Assembly (NCBI GenBank): GCA_009760855.2
Contig: WPIO01000075.1
Location: 1,303,501-1,367,500, forward strand
Reading direction: 5' to 3'
Length of the DNA: 64,000 nt
Origin: Cristatella mucedo
Taxonomy: Eukaryota; Bryozoa; Phylactolaemata; Cristatellidae
Shown here: positions 40,641 to 52,186 of the stretch, in pieces
How the letters are laid out: each line of letters starts with the position of its first letter
How positions within the stretch are numbered: the stretch's first letter is position 1
Notes under the pieces: model-generated
The model's input: only the letters and a program-made list of their open reading frames with translations
Told to the model about the DNA's origin: nothing
Databases searched by the model: none
Position numbers and translations under genes: made by a program

Positions 40641-42350
40641 AACCTTGCCGCCACGCAAAAGTGCCAGTGTGTGATGAACAAAGAGTTCAACATATTATCA
40701 TGAAACCAAAGTCCGAGAAAATGCGAGATAGTTTGATCGTTAGAGAAATCTCAAGCTCGTCATTCTTGATGGGCAAACGGTACAAAAAAAATTAGCATCA
40801 GTTAAATATTGTTCGGAGAACTCTGAGGGAGAACTGCATCGAGCGCAAACTGAGTTAACGATTACAGTTTGCCGTACTAAAGCTTGGACCACGCAGGCGT
40901 ATCTTTTTTTATGAAACTGAAAATTCGCTCACTACATGTGGATTAATAGCCACCTTTTCTTAGGCCAGTGTCCAGACAACTGATGTTTACAATTCACGTG
41001 TCACCATTTCGATTCCTACAGCGGAAAATCCTTTATTGCCCACCGTGCGAGTCAAGTGACCGACGCTAGGGCCCTTCAGTATTTCTGGCCACTATATGTC
41101 GATGTATCTGAATAATGGGACCTTCATTGTTTATATCGCTCTGCATTGCTTCTCGCAGGCATATGATGGCCGTCCTCACTACGACAAGCAATTATGCCCC
41201 CTGAGCACTAATGCCAAAAGCTTAGGCCGTCAAGAGGGCAGCTTAATCCTCACCCTTTTTCGAGTGCCAGTCATTTTGTTGGTCAATATACGATCGAGCG
41301 ATACACTTGCTGCAAAAACTGCTACAGTCTGTAATAATTGGAAGTGTTTCGTCGAAAACAATGGAGTGCGCTGATAATGCTCGATGCAATCGCACTGGCG
41401 TGGGCATAATTTTCCAAGGGGCTGCAGTGCATTATTTTTACACTGTAGAACCTCACGCACTGAAATTTTGCATTAGCAGACCCACTTTATTCAAAAGTTT
41501 CTTTTCAAAGCCGAAAGCCGCATTTATGCGGCCGCTTGACTGTCTGTCAATTTTTTGTCGGATTTTCCATCCTCAAATTTCCAACCACAAAGTATTCACC
41601 GTCTAGCGAACTTAATTCAAATTAAACCATGACAAAACCAAAAAATGGAAAAACTAAGTCTGACTCGTAGATGGAAAAGCTTAATGCTAAATATCGGCTC
41701 AGCCAGAACATCTCTCGTAGCACGATCACGAAATCAAGGTTTCCTTTTCCATTTGACCTCAACTAGACGACCACATCAGCTCCGAAGCTAGGAATTTCCC
41801 TGAAAACTTTTCGAATGTGTTTCGTCAATTTTCTTAATTTCGGCTAAAAAGTACTAGAAATTAACCGGGAGGATTTTTCTGAATTCTGAAAGTGGTTAAA
41901 TGAAGAAGCTACTACTCTAACCAATACTGCTGTCAAAATCTAGCTTAATCAGGGCCTGATACAGGATTTCCGCATTGCAGAAATAGCATTTATCAATACA
42001 TTCTTATAAAGGCATACTTCTTAATAACTTCCATTCGACTTTACGCTTGCATGCATACTGGATTACTTATATGCCGGTAACTGTAGTACCTAGACAGAGA
42101 GCGAGAAACAGACTGACTGGGTGACACATGCGACGATAGAAAGCGTCAGCGTGCGATGAAGCTTCGAGTGATTTCATAGTGGTTGCTGCTACGTGTATTA
42201 CAGTTGACGAACCCCAAAGGATGAAACAGAAAAAGGTTTGTCAAGTCGATATTATATTAGGTTGGTTTAGAGATAGGCGTGGCTGCGTGTTGATTAGTGA
42301 GCAGATTGTAAGCGAGCGATTGGAATCTCCGAAATGTGCCTCTCCATGGG
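40641..42350. other. No gene recognised
   Basis: Only a short LINE family A piece (near 41610-41790, plus: TCAGCCAGAACATCTCTCGT, ACGACCACATCAGC) and short frames of no known family. Confidence 0.45.
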
Positions 42351-42354
42351 AATG

Positions 42355-42900
42355 AATCAAGCAGTGGCTGGTTCAACGCTCTGAAAAGAGGACATTTGCA
42401 CAAATTTTGCGTGACCTAGTTAGCAACGGTGCGGCCAGAGTAAGACGCCATCTGCGGATAAATATCCCTGACTTTAACTTCTTGCTGGGTCTCGTGGAGT
42501 AAAAAAATCTCTGTATAAACGTAAAGCAAACGTGAGTGCGTAGCTGATGGAGAACGGCTTGATGTTTAAGTGTGATACTGGGGGCAAAAGGTGCTGTTAA
42601 CTTTTTTTTTTAGGTGTGGTAGATTTCCTTGCATCTAAAGGCTTACGAAGCATCGAAGCATCGTCAGGATCAATGTCAAGGTCAGTGCCGACAAGAAAGT
42701 GAGGAATAACACCACAGGTGGCAACTTTTCAGCACTGCTCAAAAAAAGTCGAATAATTTGGCGTGTTATCGAGCAAGTTCGTATTCTTCCGCTAGCGATC
42801 TCTGTGGCGCCTCCACATGTGAACTTCTAGTCTTTGCAAGCTGTGCACTTCATAACTTTCTGCTGACTCAGCATGGATTGACCAAGGCGAACAGTGAAAA
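42355..42900 (+). pseudogene. PIF/Harbinger-like transposase relic
   Basis: The frame at about 42365-42472 reads WLVQRSEKRTFAQILRDLVS, then RRHLRINIPDFNFLLGLVE and a stop. It resembles the N-terminal helical region of Harbinger-type (HARBI1-like) transposases (W..RS..G.F..L..EL......F..FLRM....F..LL..V). About 330 bp on, ELLVFASCALHNFLLTQHGL resembles the C-terminal ACCVLHNFL block. The catalytic DDE core is missing or unreadable. Confidence 0.45.
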
Positions 42901-43880
42901 CCTCTCACCAGAGCATGCACCCGTTTACTCTTCGCCTTGCCGTGGCAGCAACAACGATTGCCACACTGTCGACTCTGCGATTAACATTTTCACCTTACAT
43001 ATTTCACTGCCGAGGGCTACTATCCTGGCAAGAAGGAACAATGAGTGCCGTGCTCGATTAAGAACCTAATTGTACTGGTTAATTGGCAGGCAAACCTGGA
43101 TATGTCATCGCTCGCTTTCGCAGCGATTGATTGCGCAGCGATAGATTTCGCGGAATCAGAATTGCCTTGCTGCGATACGCGATGTAAGGAGTTTCTTATT
43201 TTCCTCTCGAGCGTCCATTGTTCTCTTGCGATACCTTGTGGCGACGTCAGTTTCGCCGGGCTACCGCCAGCCGAATGGCTGTCTGGATAGCCTTTTTATA
43301 ACCAATCGCACGCTCTTACAATAACATGGGAGCTAAACCGTGCTATTGGGTTCCCTAAATAAACCAGGGCTAGAGAGACGTGGAACAAGACCAGTAAAAA
43401 CATTTACGAAAGCAAAAGGGATGCCCGCGGGCCAAAGCAACTTTGAAGGCGACCGACGCTTTTTTTCTGAATATCAGTCCCGTCGCCAGAGGTACGAGAG
43501 ACTTCGTAAAGAAAGACTCACGCGCAGAGCAGGCATCTGCTCGCCGATGGCTCCAGATCCGTAGGGAGCCCTACCAATAGCATACCACGTGGGAACGCGG
43601 TATACTCGAGCGCTCACAGCGAGCACTTATCGGGTTCGGGCAGTCAGAGCCTCACCACCATCCGTGGCTGGCCGCCTCGTCCACGAATGCCGCCAGTAGC
43701 TCATCCTTTCTTATGTGAGTACTGAGCAACAGGAATGCTCCGCACCGGATCTCCCTAACTGCCAAGATGGGTGTGCTGCATCGCCTATCCTACCCTAAGT
43801 CAAAGGGCAAGCTTGGCCCAGCCGGATGAACCTCCGCTGGCTGCACGACAGGACAGCAGACCCAGGATACCGAGCCGTAG
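42901..43880. other. No gene recognised; one charged orphan frame
   Basis: A plus frame at 43340-43564 contains EGDRRFFSEYQSRRQRYERL, with many charged residues and no recognised family. The rest shows nothing. Confidence 0.35.
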
Positions 43881-43884
43881 CCGT

Positions 43885-44068
43885 CGGTGAGCCGTGGTGC
43901 CTCACTAAGTGGGGCGGTTGCGTTTCACGACCTCGAGACCAAGGTCGTGGATTCGAAACCTGTGCTAGGCGATCATTTATTGCCACTGCAAGCCGCGGTG
44001 ACAACCATAAAGGCTCTTCTGTCACTATACAAAAGAGGCTGTTAAATCAGCTAGCATTTTTTTCCACC
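43885..44068 (+). mobile_element. tRNA-derived SINE
   Basis: GGTGAGCCGTGGTGCCTCAC start, B-box-like GTCGTGGATTCGAAACC, body GGCTCTTCTGTCACTATAC, end GCTGTTAAATCAGCTAGC plus a T run. Confidence 0.87.
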
Positions 44069-44657
44069 GAGCCGTACTTGGATACGTACTATCCATTCTC
44101 CCATTTTGCAAATGCATATGGGAAAAAGGTGGCGTGCGTTGGCCGACGACGGACGACGCTTTAAGGTGGGTGGAATGAGAGGAGCGAGCAGCTACGAGTG
44201 TCGCAAACTTCCGATGGCTACGGCCACGTGACAACGGTCACATTGCGAATTTGTCACTGCAAGCGTCTGACTGGTCTTTTCTCAGCACGTAGACTATAGG
44301 TGACATCTGGGTGCTCTCCCGTGCCACGCAAAGTTTCAGCATTTACGATTGCACTCCGCTAGTAAAAATGAGTCGCCGAGCCTCTGGTGCCGACTGCGGT
44401 GACCTTGACTCAGGGCCACGGCTGCGAAGCGATACATGTTGGCAAAGGCTTCGAGTCTCTATGCTTGACCAGCGATTCGGGCGAAAGAGCTGGAAACAGC
44501 TTAGAATGGATACCTTTTACCTTTTGCCAACTTGGGATATTCTTTTCGTATTGGTGTGCTGCTTCGTAGTATGGCACGATAAAGCCCTGGTCTTTTGTCA
44601 GTTGTACCTCAATACCTCGCAAAATATTGGTTTTAAATAAATTTTTATTGGCTCTCT

Positions 44658-44658
<1 letters not shown>

Positions 44659-44716
<58 letters not shown>

Positions 44717-44770
44717 GTACAAACACACACACACACACGCGCACACACGCACGCACGCGCGCGCGCAGGC
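44659..44770 (+). repeat. CA microsatellite
   Basis: About 110 bp of CA dinucleotides, degenerating to CACG and CGCG near the end. Confidence 0.97.
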
Positions 44771-44879
44771 GCACACATGCTTTGTCGCTACCCCGTCGAA
44801 GTAAGCCGGCTTTGCAGCAGAAGAGGAGTAACTAGTAGCAATTAGTAAGTAGCGCAACTCGTAGTAATTAATAGCCTTT

Positions 44880-45350
<471 letters not shown>

Positions 45351-45467
45351 GCTATACATTCATTTCCTGCAACTTGCACCACTTCGCGGATACCTGCTAA
45401 TTTCGGAGCTTGTTGCATGAACAACGGAACAAGTTCAGCTGAGATTTATTAGGCCGGAACCACAGCA

Positions 45468-45773
45468 TTGCGCCAATCAAGCTCATGCGACGTTTTGCGT
45501 TTGAAGCAGGCATCGACCTCTACCCTGGATAGCCCTGCACCGCCACCTTCAAGTATGCGTGCTCGATCTCAGCTAAAGCTTGCTCCGCTAATAAAAAAGG
45601 AGCCTGTAGATAACTTCCGCTGGATGCGCTGGGAGCGGACGTGGCTGGTCAAGAGCGTTTATTTTATTGTAGGTCACGAAGAAAGAGTGCGGAAGTCCGT
45701 TTCGGCTAGCAGACGCTCAGACCCGTTGTGGAGCAGACACCAACCGCTGCCATTTCTGAGTACAGCTTCCTGA
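45468..45773 (+). CDS. Orphan frame with a sumoylation-type motif
   Basis: A 101-residue plus frame, Ser/Pro-rich at first, then LAPLIKKEPVDNFRWMRWER, containing the IKKEP pattern typical of sumoylation sites. No homology recognised and no clear splice partners. It may be a lone exon or chance. Confidence 0.2.
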   Translation: MRQSSSCDVLRLKQASTSTLDSPAPPPSSMRARSQLKLAPLIKKEPVDNFRWMRWERTWLVKSVYFIVGHEERVRKSVSASRRSDPLWSRHQPLPFLSTAS

Positions 45774-46379
45774 AGAGCTTACATACAGCAATAATCATGA
45801 TATTATTAAATTAAAAAAGTTACTACGACACGCTTCACACTGAGACCACTGTATACTGTATTCACTGTCGCACTTCCTGGTTACGGCTACCGCACGCGAT
45901 GGTGGCGGTCGTTTAAACTGCCAAGCATTGCCGGGGAGACTAGGTGCTGGGGCGATCGGTGCTCTCAATCCGTATACATGGACTGTGGAAAAAATGATGA
46001 GCCTCACTGGGTGGAAACTCTTTTCCCACCTACATATTCCTTAACCGATGTAACGAAGGTGAGCTGACTCTTCGCTTACTATCAGGATGGGATGTACCGG
46101 GTGATGCAATTGGACCTTTCTTGAAATTTTCATGCATGTGGGCTATGGGGTCCTCAAGCACGCACGTTTTACAAGATATGCATGGTTTAATATGGTGTTT
46201 AATTTTTCAACTGACTGAAATGCATTACGTAGCTCTATTGATAGCTTCGGGTAGCTCTGCAGAGGCGATACGACTTCCTCGTGCTTTTCAATCGAACCCA
46301 CCGACGTGTTGTGCCAACAGTTGAATATCTTTTACTAGTATCGCTATCAAATTTTTCATCAGTTTAGCCATGGAGTATG
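45774..46379. other. Nothing recognised
   Basis: AT-rich DNA with short open frames only. Confidence 0.4.
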
Positions 46380-48790
46380 CACTTTTTGTTGTTGCTGCTC
46401 TATAGATTTTGTAGGCGTCACGCTTTAATCATTGGTAGATAGCAACACCACGATACTAAGTGACATGCTCGACGAGTCTGCACCTCTGACTAAGCACACC
46501 GTGCGCTCTCACCCAGACGGCCTATGGTTTACCTCAGACATTAAAATAGCTATGTCTACTTAGCGCAAGCTTGAAAATTATACATAAGATCAGGACTGAC
46601 TGTCCATCGACAGGCATACCAGGACTACTGTAGGTCGTACGAATCGATCCTGGCAAAGGCCAAGTCTAGCTTCTAAAAAATATTTGCTAAATCACAGATG
46701 CCCAACCCAAAAATGCTGCTCCCAGATTAGCTTCCTACTGGAAGATCCATGTAATAATCGAGGCGATCGCTTCTATAGCTTCTTTGTCCAGAAAGTAGAC
46801 AAAATCAGTGAGTCCATCCATCCCTGCGATGGCAGCATTCCCCTTAGAATGTTATTCCTCGATTCCTTGCAGAACCTCAATGTCTACTTTCAAGCTATCA
46901 CTAGTGACATCATCCTGAAGTTCATATCCCAATCACAGAAGACAACTAGCAATTCAAATTTGGATCGTATTCCCACTGTTCTGCTCCTACGTTGCATTGA
47001 TCTGCTGCTGCAATGCATAAATAACATTAATTATATGTCATTAGCTTCAATACATGCCACAGCACCTTTCCAAAAAGCTATAGCAGGCCACCACTCAAGA
47101 AAGCAACACTAGACCAAGAGAGCTTGAGCAGCTACTGCCCAGTTTCCCTTCTACATTCCTATCAAAGACACTGAAACAAGTAGTGGCAGACCAGTTGAAC
47201 TCATATTTTGAAACTTCAAACCCAGCTAATAGGTTCCAGTCTAGCTTTACAGCTAATCACTCCACAGAGTCAGTACTGTTTCGGATGTACAATGACCTAC
47301 TGAGGAATGCAGACATGGGTAGAGTATAGCTTGTTTTGTTTGATCTTTCGGCAGCTTTTGATACTATCGATTCCCAAGTCCTTCTTGAGCGACTCTGATC
47401 TCGCCCGGGCATCACTGGCACTGCTCTGCAATCGTTCAGGTCCTATCTCAGTGGAAGTCTCCAGAGTATTGTTGTGAATGGACTAATATTAATAATAATA
47501 ATAATGCACTCGATAAAGGGCCCTCAGAGAACTCAATCTCTTTCTAGGCACTTTACATTTACAACTAAGATAATTTGACATACCTCTGTAATATGTGGTG
47601 CCTCAGAGCTCCATGCTTGGTCCGGTTCTTTTCATGGTTTATACTCTCCCTCTTGCCCGATGTGATTGCCAAGCATAACGTAAGCTTTCACTTCTATGAG
47701 GATGACACTCAGTTGTACCTTTGCTTTGATCCCTCCCAGCCGTCCACCTCGTTTAATTCTCTCAACTCTCTTGCTGCATGTATTCATGACATCTGGGCAT
47801 GGCTTTCAGAAAATTTTCTTAAATTAATTGATGATAGAACTAACTTACTAGTAATGGTAAACCAAGTGTGATTCAGAAATTGGAAAGACTAAGTCTCAAA
47901 ATCGTCTCTGCTAGTAAATCTCCTGTTGAATCTGCACGAAATTTGGGTTGCCACGTTCGAAAGTGACCTTTCGTCAGAAGACCACATCAGGTCCACAATC
48001 AAGTCTGCCTACTTTCAGCTACATAACATTTCCGAAATTCGGGCTTGTTTAGTCAGGGATACCACATATAAGTTGGTCCATGCATTTGTGACATCCCGTC
48101 TTTACTTCTGTAACTCACTGCTTGCTGATCTACTGGCATGTGCAATCAGGCGCTTACAGCTGGTGCAAAACTCTGCTACTAGGCTTGTCTGTCGTGAGCG
48201 CCTCAGTTACCGCATCACACCACTTCTCGCCGACCTGCACTGGCTACCAGTCAAGCAACAGATCGACTTCAAGATTTGTTCGCTCACTTTTGGGCCCCAT
48301 CATCCTTTGGCTCCTGATTACCTGTCAGCTCTACTCCCCACGAGGCTAAGCATTGTACCACCAACTTTTCTTGATCTAACTGTTCACCTATACTTTGTAC
48401 ATGCCTCAAATCGTTTGGAGACCGTGCCTTCAGTTCGTATGCTCCCAAAGCCAGGAACTCACTCCCGATTTGCATGATATCCCCTGACTTGATCACATTT
48501 AAAAAGAAATTAAAAATACACCTATTTATCAGAGCATTTAGTGGTCTAGTGCGATCTGTCCTTTATGTGCTTATGAGTGCTGACACAACTGCATGCTGCC
48601 ACTAACCACACTTGCATGCCGACCCTGTGCATGTCACCCCTGACCATATTGTTCATGTTGTTGATCAAGCATGATACCACTCACCGCTCGATCTTGTTTC
48701 CTTTGCAGCAAATGTAAAGTACCTAGAAAGAGATTGGTTTCTCTGAGGGCGCTTTATCAAGAGTATTATTATCATTATTATTATAATTTC
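46380..48790 (+). mobile_element. LINE family A, longest copy
   Basis: From the linker (CACCCAGACGGCCTATGG) through reverse transcriptase: FDLSAAFDTID (47338-47370), an altered catalytic box FYEDDTQLYL (near 47692), then DLSSEDHIRSTIKSAYFQLH, RITPLLADLHWLPVKQQIDF and LETVPSVRMLPKPGTHSRF, and the hairpin plus ATT tail. An AAT-rich insert at 47488-47570 carries a reversed tail piece. Frameshifted throughout. Confidence 0.85.
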
Positions 48791-49024
48791 ACCATATAGG
48801 TCATCAACTATTGGTTGTTGCATCACTTGGAGCAAGTTTTAAAGTAGTTGGGTGGAGGTATGTTTCTGTTAGGCTGTTATAAAAACGGCCGATTAGTTTT
48901 CACTTTAGAAATCCTTAAATTGCTGAACATGCTTGTGCCTATGTAATATACCTATACCTACACCTTATGCCATCGAATGTTACCTTGAGGTCGAATTGTG
49001 TTGTGCTAAAATTAGGCTTGCTTA

Positions 49025-49200
49025 AAAAAATCCTTGCTGCTTAAACAACCTCTTTTTGTATAGCGACAGAAGAGCCTTCACGGCTATCACGGCTGCTTGC
49101 AGTTGCGATAAAGGATCGCCCACCACAGGAACTGAACCCACGACATCTGGCCGAGGTCATGAAAGCAACCACCTTACCTGGTGTGCCATCACGGGTCAAC
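49025..49200 (-). mobile_element. tRNA-derived SINE
   Basis: CTTAAACAACCTCTTTTTGTATAGCGACAG, reversed B-box (GGAACTGAACCCACGAC), ending GTGTGCCATCACGGGTC. It is inserted in LINE sequence. Confidence 0.85.
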
Positions 49201-49975
49201 GATTAAATTTAGATAAGGATACCACATCTAAGTTCGTCGATGCATTTTTGACATCCCATTTTGACGTCTGAAACTCATTGCTTGCTGGTCTACCGGCATA
49301 TGTGCATTAAGGTGCTTGCAGCTGGTGCAAAACTCTGCAGCTAGGCTGTCTGTCGTGAGCTTTGCAGTTGCCATATCACACCACTTCTCGCCAACCTGCA
49401 CTGGCTACCAGTCAAGCAAGCAACGGATCTACCTTAAGGTTTTGTCACTCACTTTTGGGTCCCTGCATTCTTTAGCTCCAGCCTAACAATCTGATCTACT
49501 CCCCTACCGGGCCAAGCACTGTACCACCTGCTTTTCGGAATCTAACTTTTTACCTATACCTCGTACAAATCTCAAATCCTCTGGAGACCATACATTTAGT
49601 AGTTTGTATGCTGCCAAAGCCTGAAACTCACTCCCGACTTGCGTCACGACATCCCCTGACTTGACCACATTTAAAAAGAACTTAAAAACACATATTTAGG
49701 ACAACATTTTGTGGGTCCCTGTGATTCGTCCTTTATGTGCTTATGCAGGCTGACTGTTGTTGCATGCTGCCACAAACCGTACTTGCATGCTGACTCTGTG
49801 CATTTCACCACTAACCATGTTATTCATGTCGTTTATCAAGCATGATGTTTCCACTTACCATTCGATCGTGTCTTCTTGCAGCAAATGTAAAGCGCCTAGA
49901 AAGAGATTGAGTTCTCTGAGGGCGCTTTAACAAGAGTGGTACTATTATTATTATTATTATTTTCATTGTTATTAT
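49201..49975 (+). mobile_element. LINE family A C-terminal piece and tail
   Basis: GATACCACATCTAAGTTCGTCGATGC, then the ITPLLADLHWLPVKQ-coding region, and the GCGCCTAGAAAGAGATTGAG hairpin and ATT tail. Confidence 0.82.
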
Positions 49976-50234
49976 TATTGGGGATCGCTGACCTTTGGAG
50001 CCGTATACCGGACCAGGAACACTCAATGCACTCTGCTTGTTCTCGCTTCTACTTTTGTTTTTATAAGGGGAGCAGGAGCTTGAGTTTGAACCTAGAGGCT
50101 GTTTTTCTTCGGCACTTCAAGAACGTGCCGCGAACTGACTGGATTATGCCTTATTGGGATCACGGAGAGAAGTCCTGTCGACGTGATGTCGTGTTTTCAT
50201 TCGGCAACCATGAAAATAATTATGATATAATAAC

Positions 50235-51300
50235 AAAAAGACATTTGTATAGCACCCGAATATAACTAAATCTCGTCCCAGGCACTCTAGGTATTCTGGC
50301 AAGGAATTAGTTAATTAAATTATTAAATAATGTCAATTAATTATTCATAACATGCACGATGTCGGCATGCACAAGTACACAAAGGACAGATCTCAGGGAT
50401 CGAGCAAATGCTGTAAGGAACATATGGGTTTGTAGCTTCTTTTTTAATATCTTCAAGTCAGGGGATGCCCCGCCGTCAATCGGGAGTGAGTGCCTGGCTT
50501 TAGGAGCATTTGACCTGAAGGGACAGTTGCCAATGGCTATGAAGCTGGTTGGCAGCACTGCTAATCCACTTGAGTTAGAAAAGCTGGCAGTGCGATGCTC
50601 ACCCTGTTTGGGAAGCAGCTCGGATAGATAGGCTAGAGGAAGATATAGGCTAGAGGAAGATATAGGCTAGAGGAAGATAGAGGCTAGAGGAAGATATAGG
50701 CTGAGCACGAATAGCGCTGTCAAAGTGAACGATTAAAACCTTAAAGTCAGTACGCTGCTTGCTGGGGAGTCAGTGCAGCTCGTTGATAAATAGTGTAATG
50801 TGGCTGTTGTGACGTTCACAGCGGACGAGCCTAGCTGCAGAGTGTTTCACCAACCACAAGGATTATATTGCACGGGCATTCTAGTTGCGTGTTACCTTAG
50901 CCTCGACTGGATGACACAAATGCACAGACTAGCTTGTTTGCGATATCCTTATCTAAGCGAGCCCCAATTTTGGAAATGCTAGGCAGCTGAAAGTAGGCAG
51001 ACTAGATTGTTTAGCTGTTATGGTCATCTAGTGAGATGTTACTTTGGATCAGTACACGGAGATTGCATGCAGATACCATGGAAGATATGCTAGCCGAGCT
51101 CATTTTGATGATTGGACTTTTCTGTTTCTTCATAACACTGCAACTGCCCCTGGCTTTATTAGTTTCATTTTTATAGAATTTTAGAAAGTTCGCCCTCATC
51201 TAAATGTCAGTGTCAGCAATAAATACATTAAATACACACTGCAAGGTAGTCGAGAGAGTTTGACCGGCTGGAAGGCGTTGGTGGCATCTAAACCGTGTGT
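50235..51300 (-). mobile_element. LINE family A-related, reverse
   Basis: Reversed C-terminal features (CAATCGGGAGTGAGTGCCTGGC, AGCCTAGCTGCAGAGTGTTTCACC) and a tail-like start near 50240. More diverged than the other copies, with a 17-bp tandem repeat inside. Confidence 0.65.
50626..50703 (+). repeat. 17-bp tandem repeat
   Basis: Just over four copies of ATAGGCTAGAGGAAGAT, one with ATAG changed to AGAG. It lies inside the reversed LINE. Confidence 0.92.
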
Positions 51301-52053
51301 CATCTGCACGAACCCTAGATTGCGCCGATGTGCTGAGCAGAGTGCGAGCAATTTTTCCAGCCTACGAGAGTCGCCTGCATGCAGAACCCAGGGCAGAGGG
51401 CAGCCGTGAGAGATAACAACGCTTGATCTGAGCCGAAGGCCTGCGTCCTCATCCGAGCTTCGATGAGTTGCGCTGCTGTCGCGCTGCGGTCACCTCGTTC
51501 ACCTTGCCTAGTACGTCCTCGTGAAGCCGTTGCAGCGCGCCTAGCTGCTCCCTGACGCGAATGTGTTACTTCACGTCACGTCAGCACACCCGTGCGCTTC
51601 GCAGCTTTGGCTCGGCGATGGGCTGTGCGCCATTCACGTCGCCAGACGTTCTGCCCGTCCACGGGGGAGGGAAGGGAAGGGGAGCGGGCGAGCCACGTGG
51701 GCCTAGCTGACCCCCACCCATCCATTCACCCCCTAGCACCTGCCCTGGCTGCTAGCTTTCCTTTGGAGGGTCCGCCGTGAGGCAGGCAGGCTGGCTGGCA
51801 TGTGCATGCATCGACCGGCACTGTTCTGTCGTTGCGCGACCGACCGACTGACCGACCGACCCTTGGTGGTGGAAGCGTATTAGCCGAGCCGCGCAAAGGT
51901 GCCGTCTTTTCTTGGTGGCAGGCCGCCGGTGCTGCTGCTGCTCTGTCAGCGGACGAGCGCTCGTCGTCGTCGTCGTCGCGCGATGCCTCGGTTCGACGAA
52001 TCCTTCCGCTCGACGCCGAGTCGGTGCGCGCGATATATGAGCGAGTGCTTCTC
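51300..52053 (+). other. GC-rich upstream region of coiled-coil gene
   Basis: CG-rich DNA containing a CCGACTGACCGACCGA short repeat near 51841 and, at 51962-51979, CGTCGT triplets. It probably holds the promoter and 5' UTR, or an upstream part of exon 1. No TATA box in a convincing place. Confidence 0.4.
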
Positions 52054-52186
52054 ATGGCCAAGCTTAAAAAGGAGGCGCCTGAACGAGCGACCGAAGCCGC
52101 AGACGGAGCGCAGCAGCAGCTGCGCTCCGTCGTGCAAACAAAGCAGCAGCGGCAGCAGGAGTCGCCTCCTCCTGGCTCTCAGCTCG
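52054..52186 (+). CDS. Coiled-coil gene, first coding exon
   Basis: GC-rich exon; ATG context CTTCTCATGG. It encodes a Lys/Glu/Ala/Gln-rich stretch (AADGAQQQLRSVVQTKQQRQ). It ends in phase 1. Confidence 0.65.
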
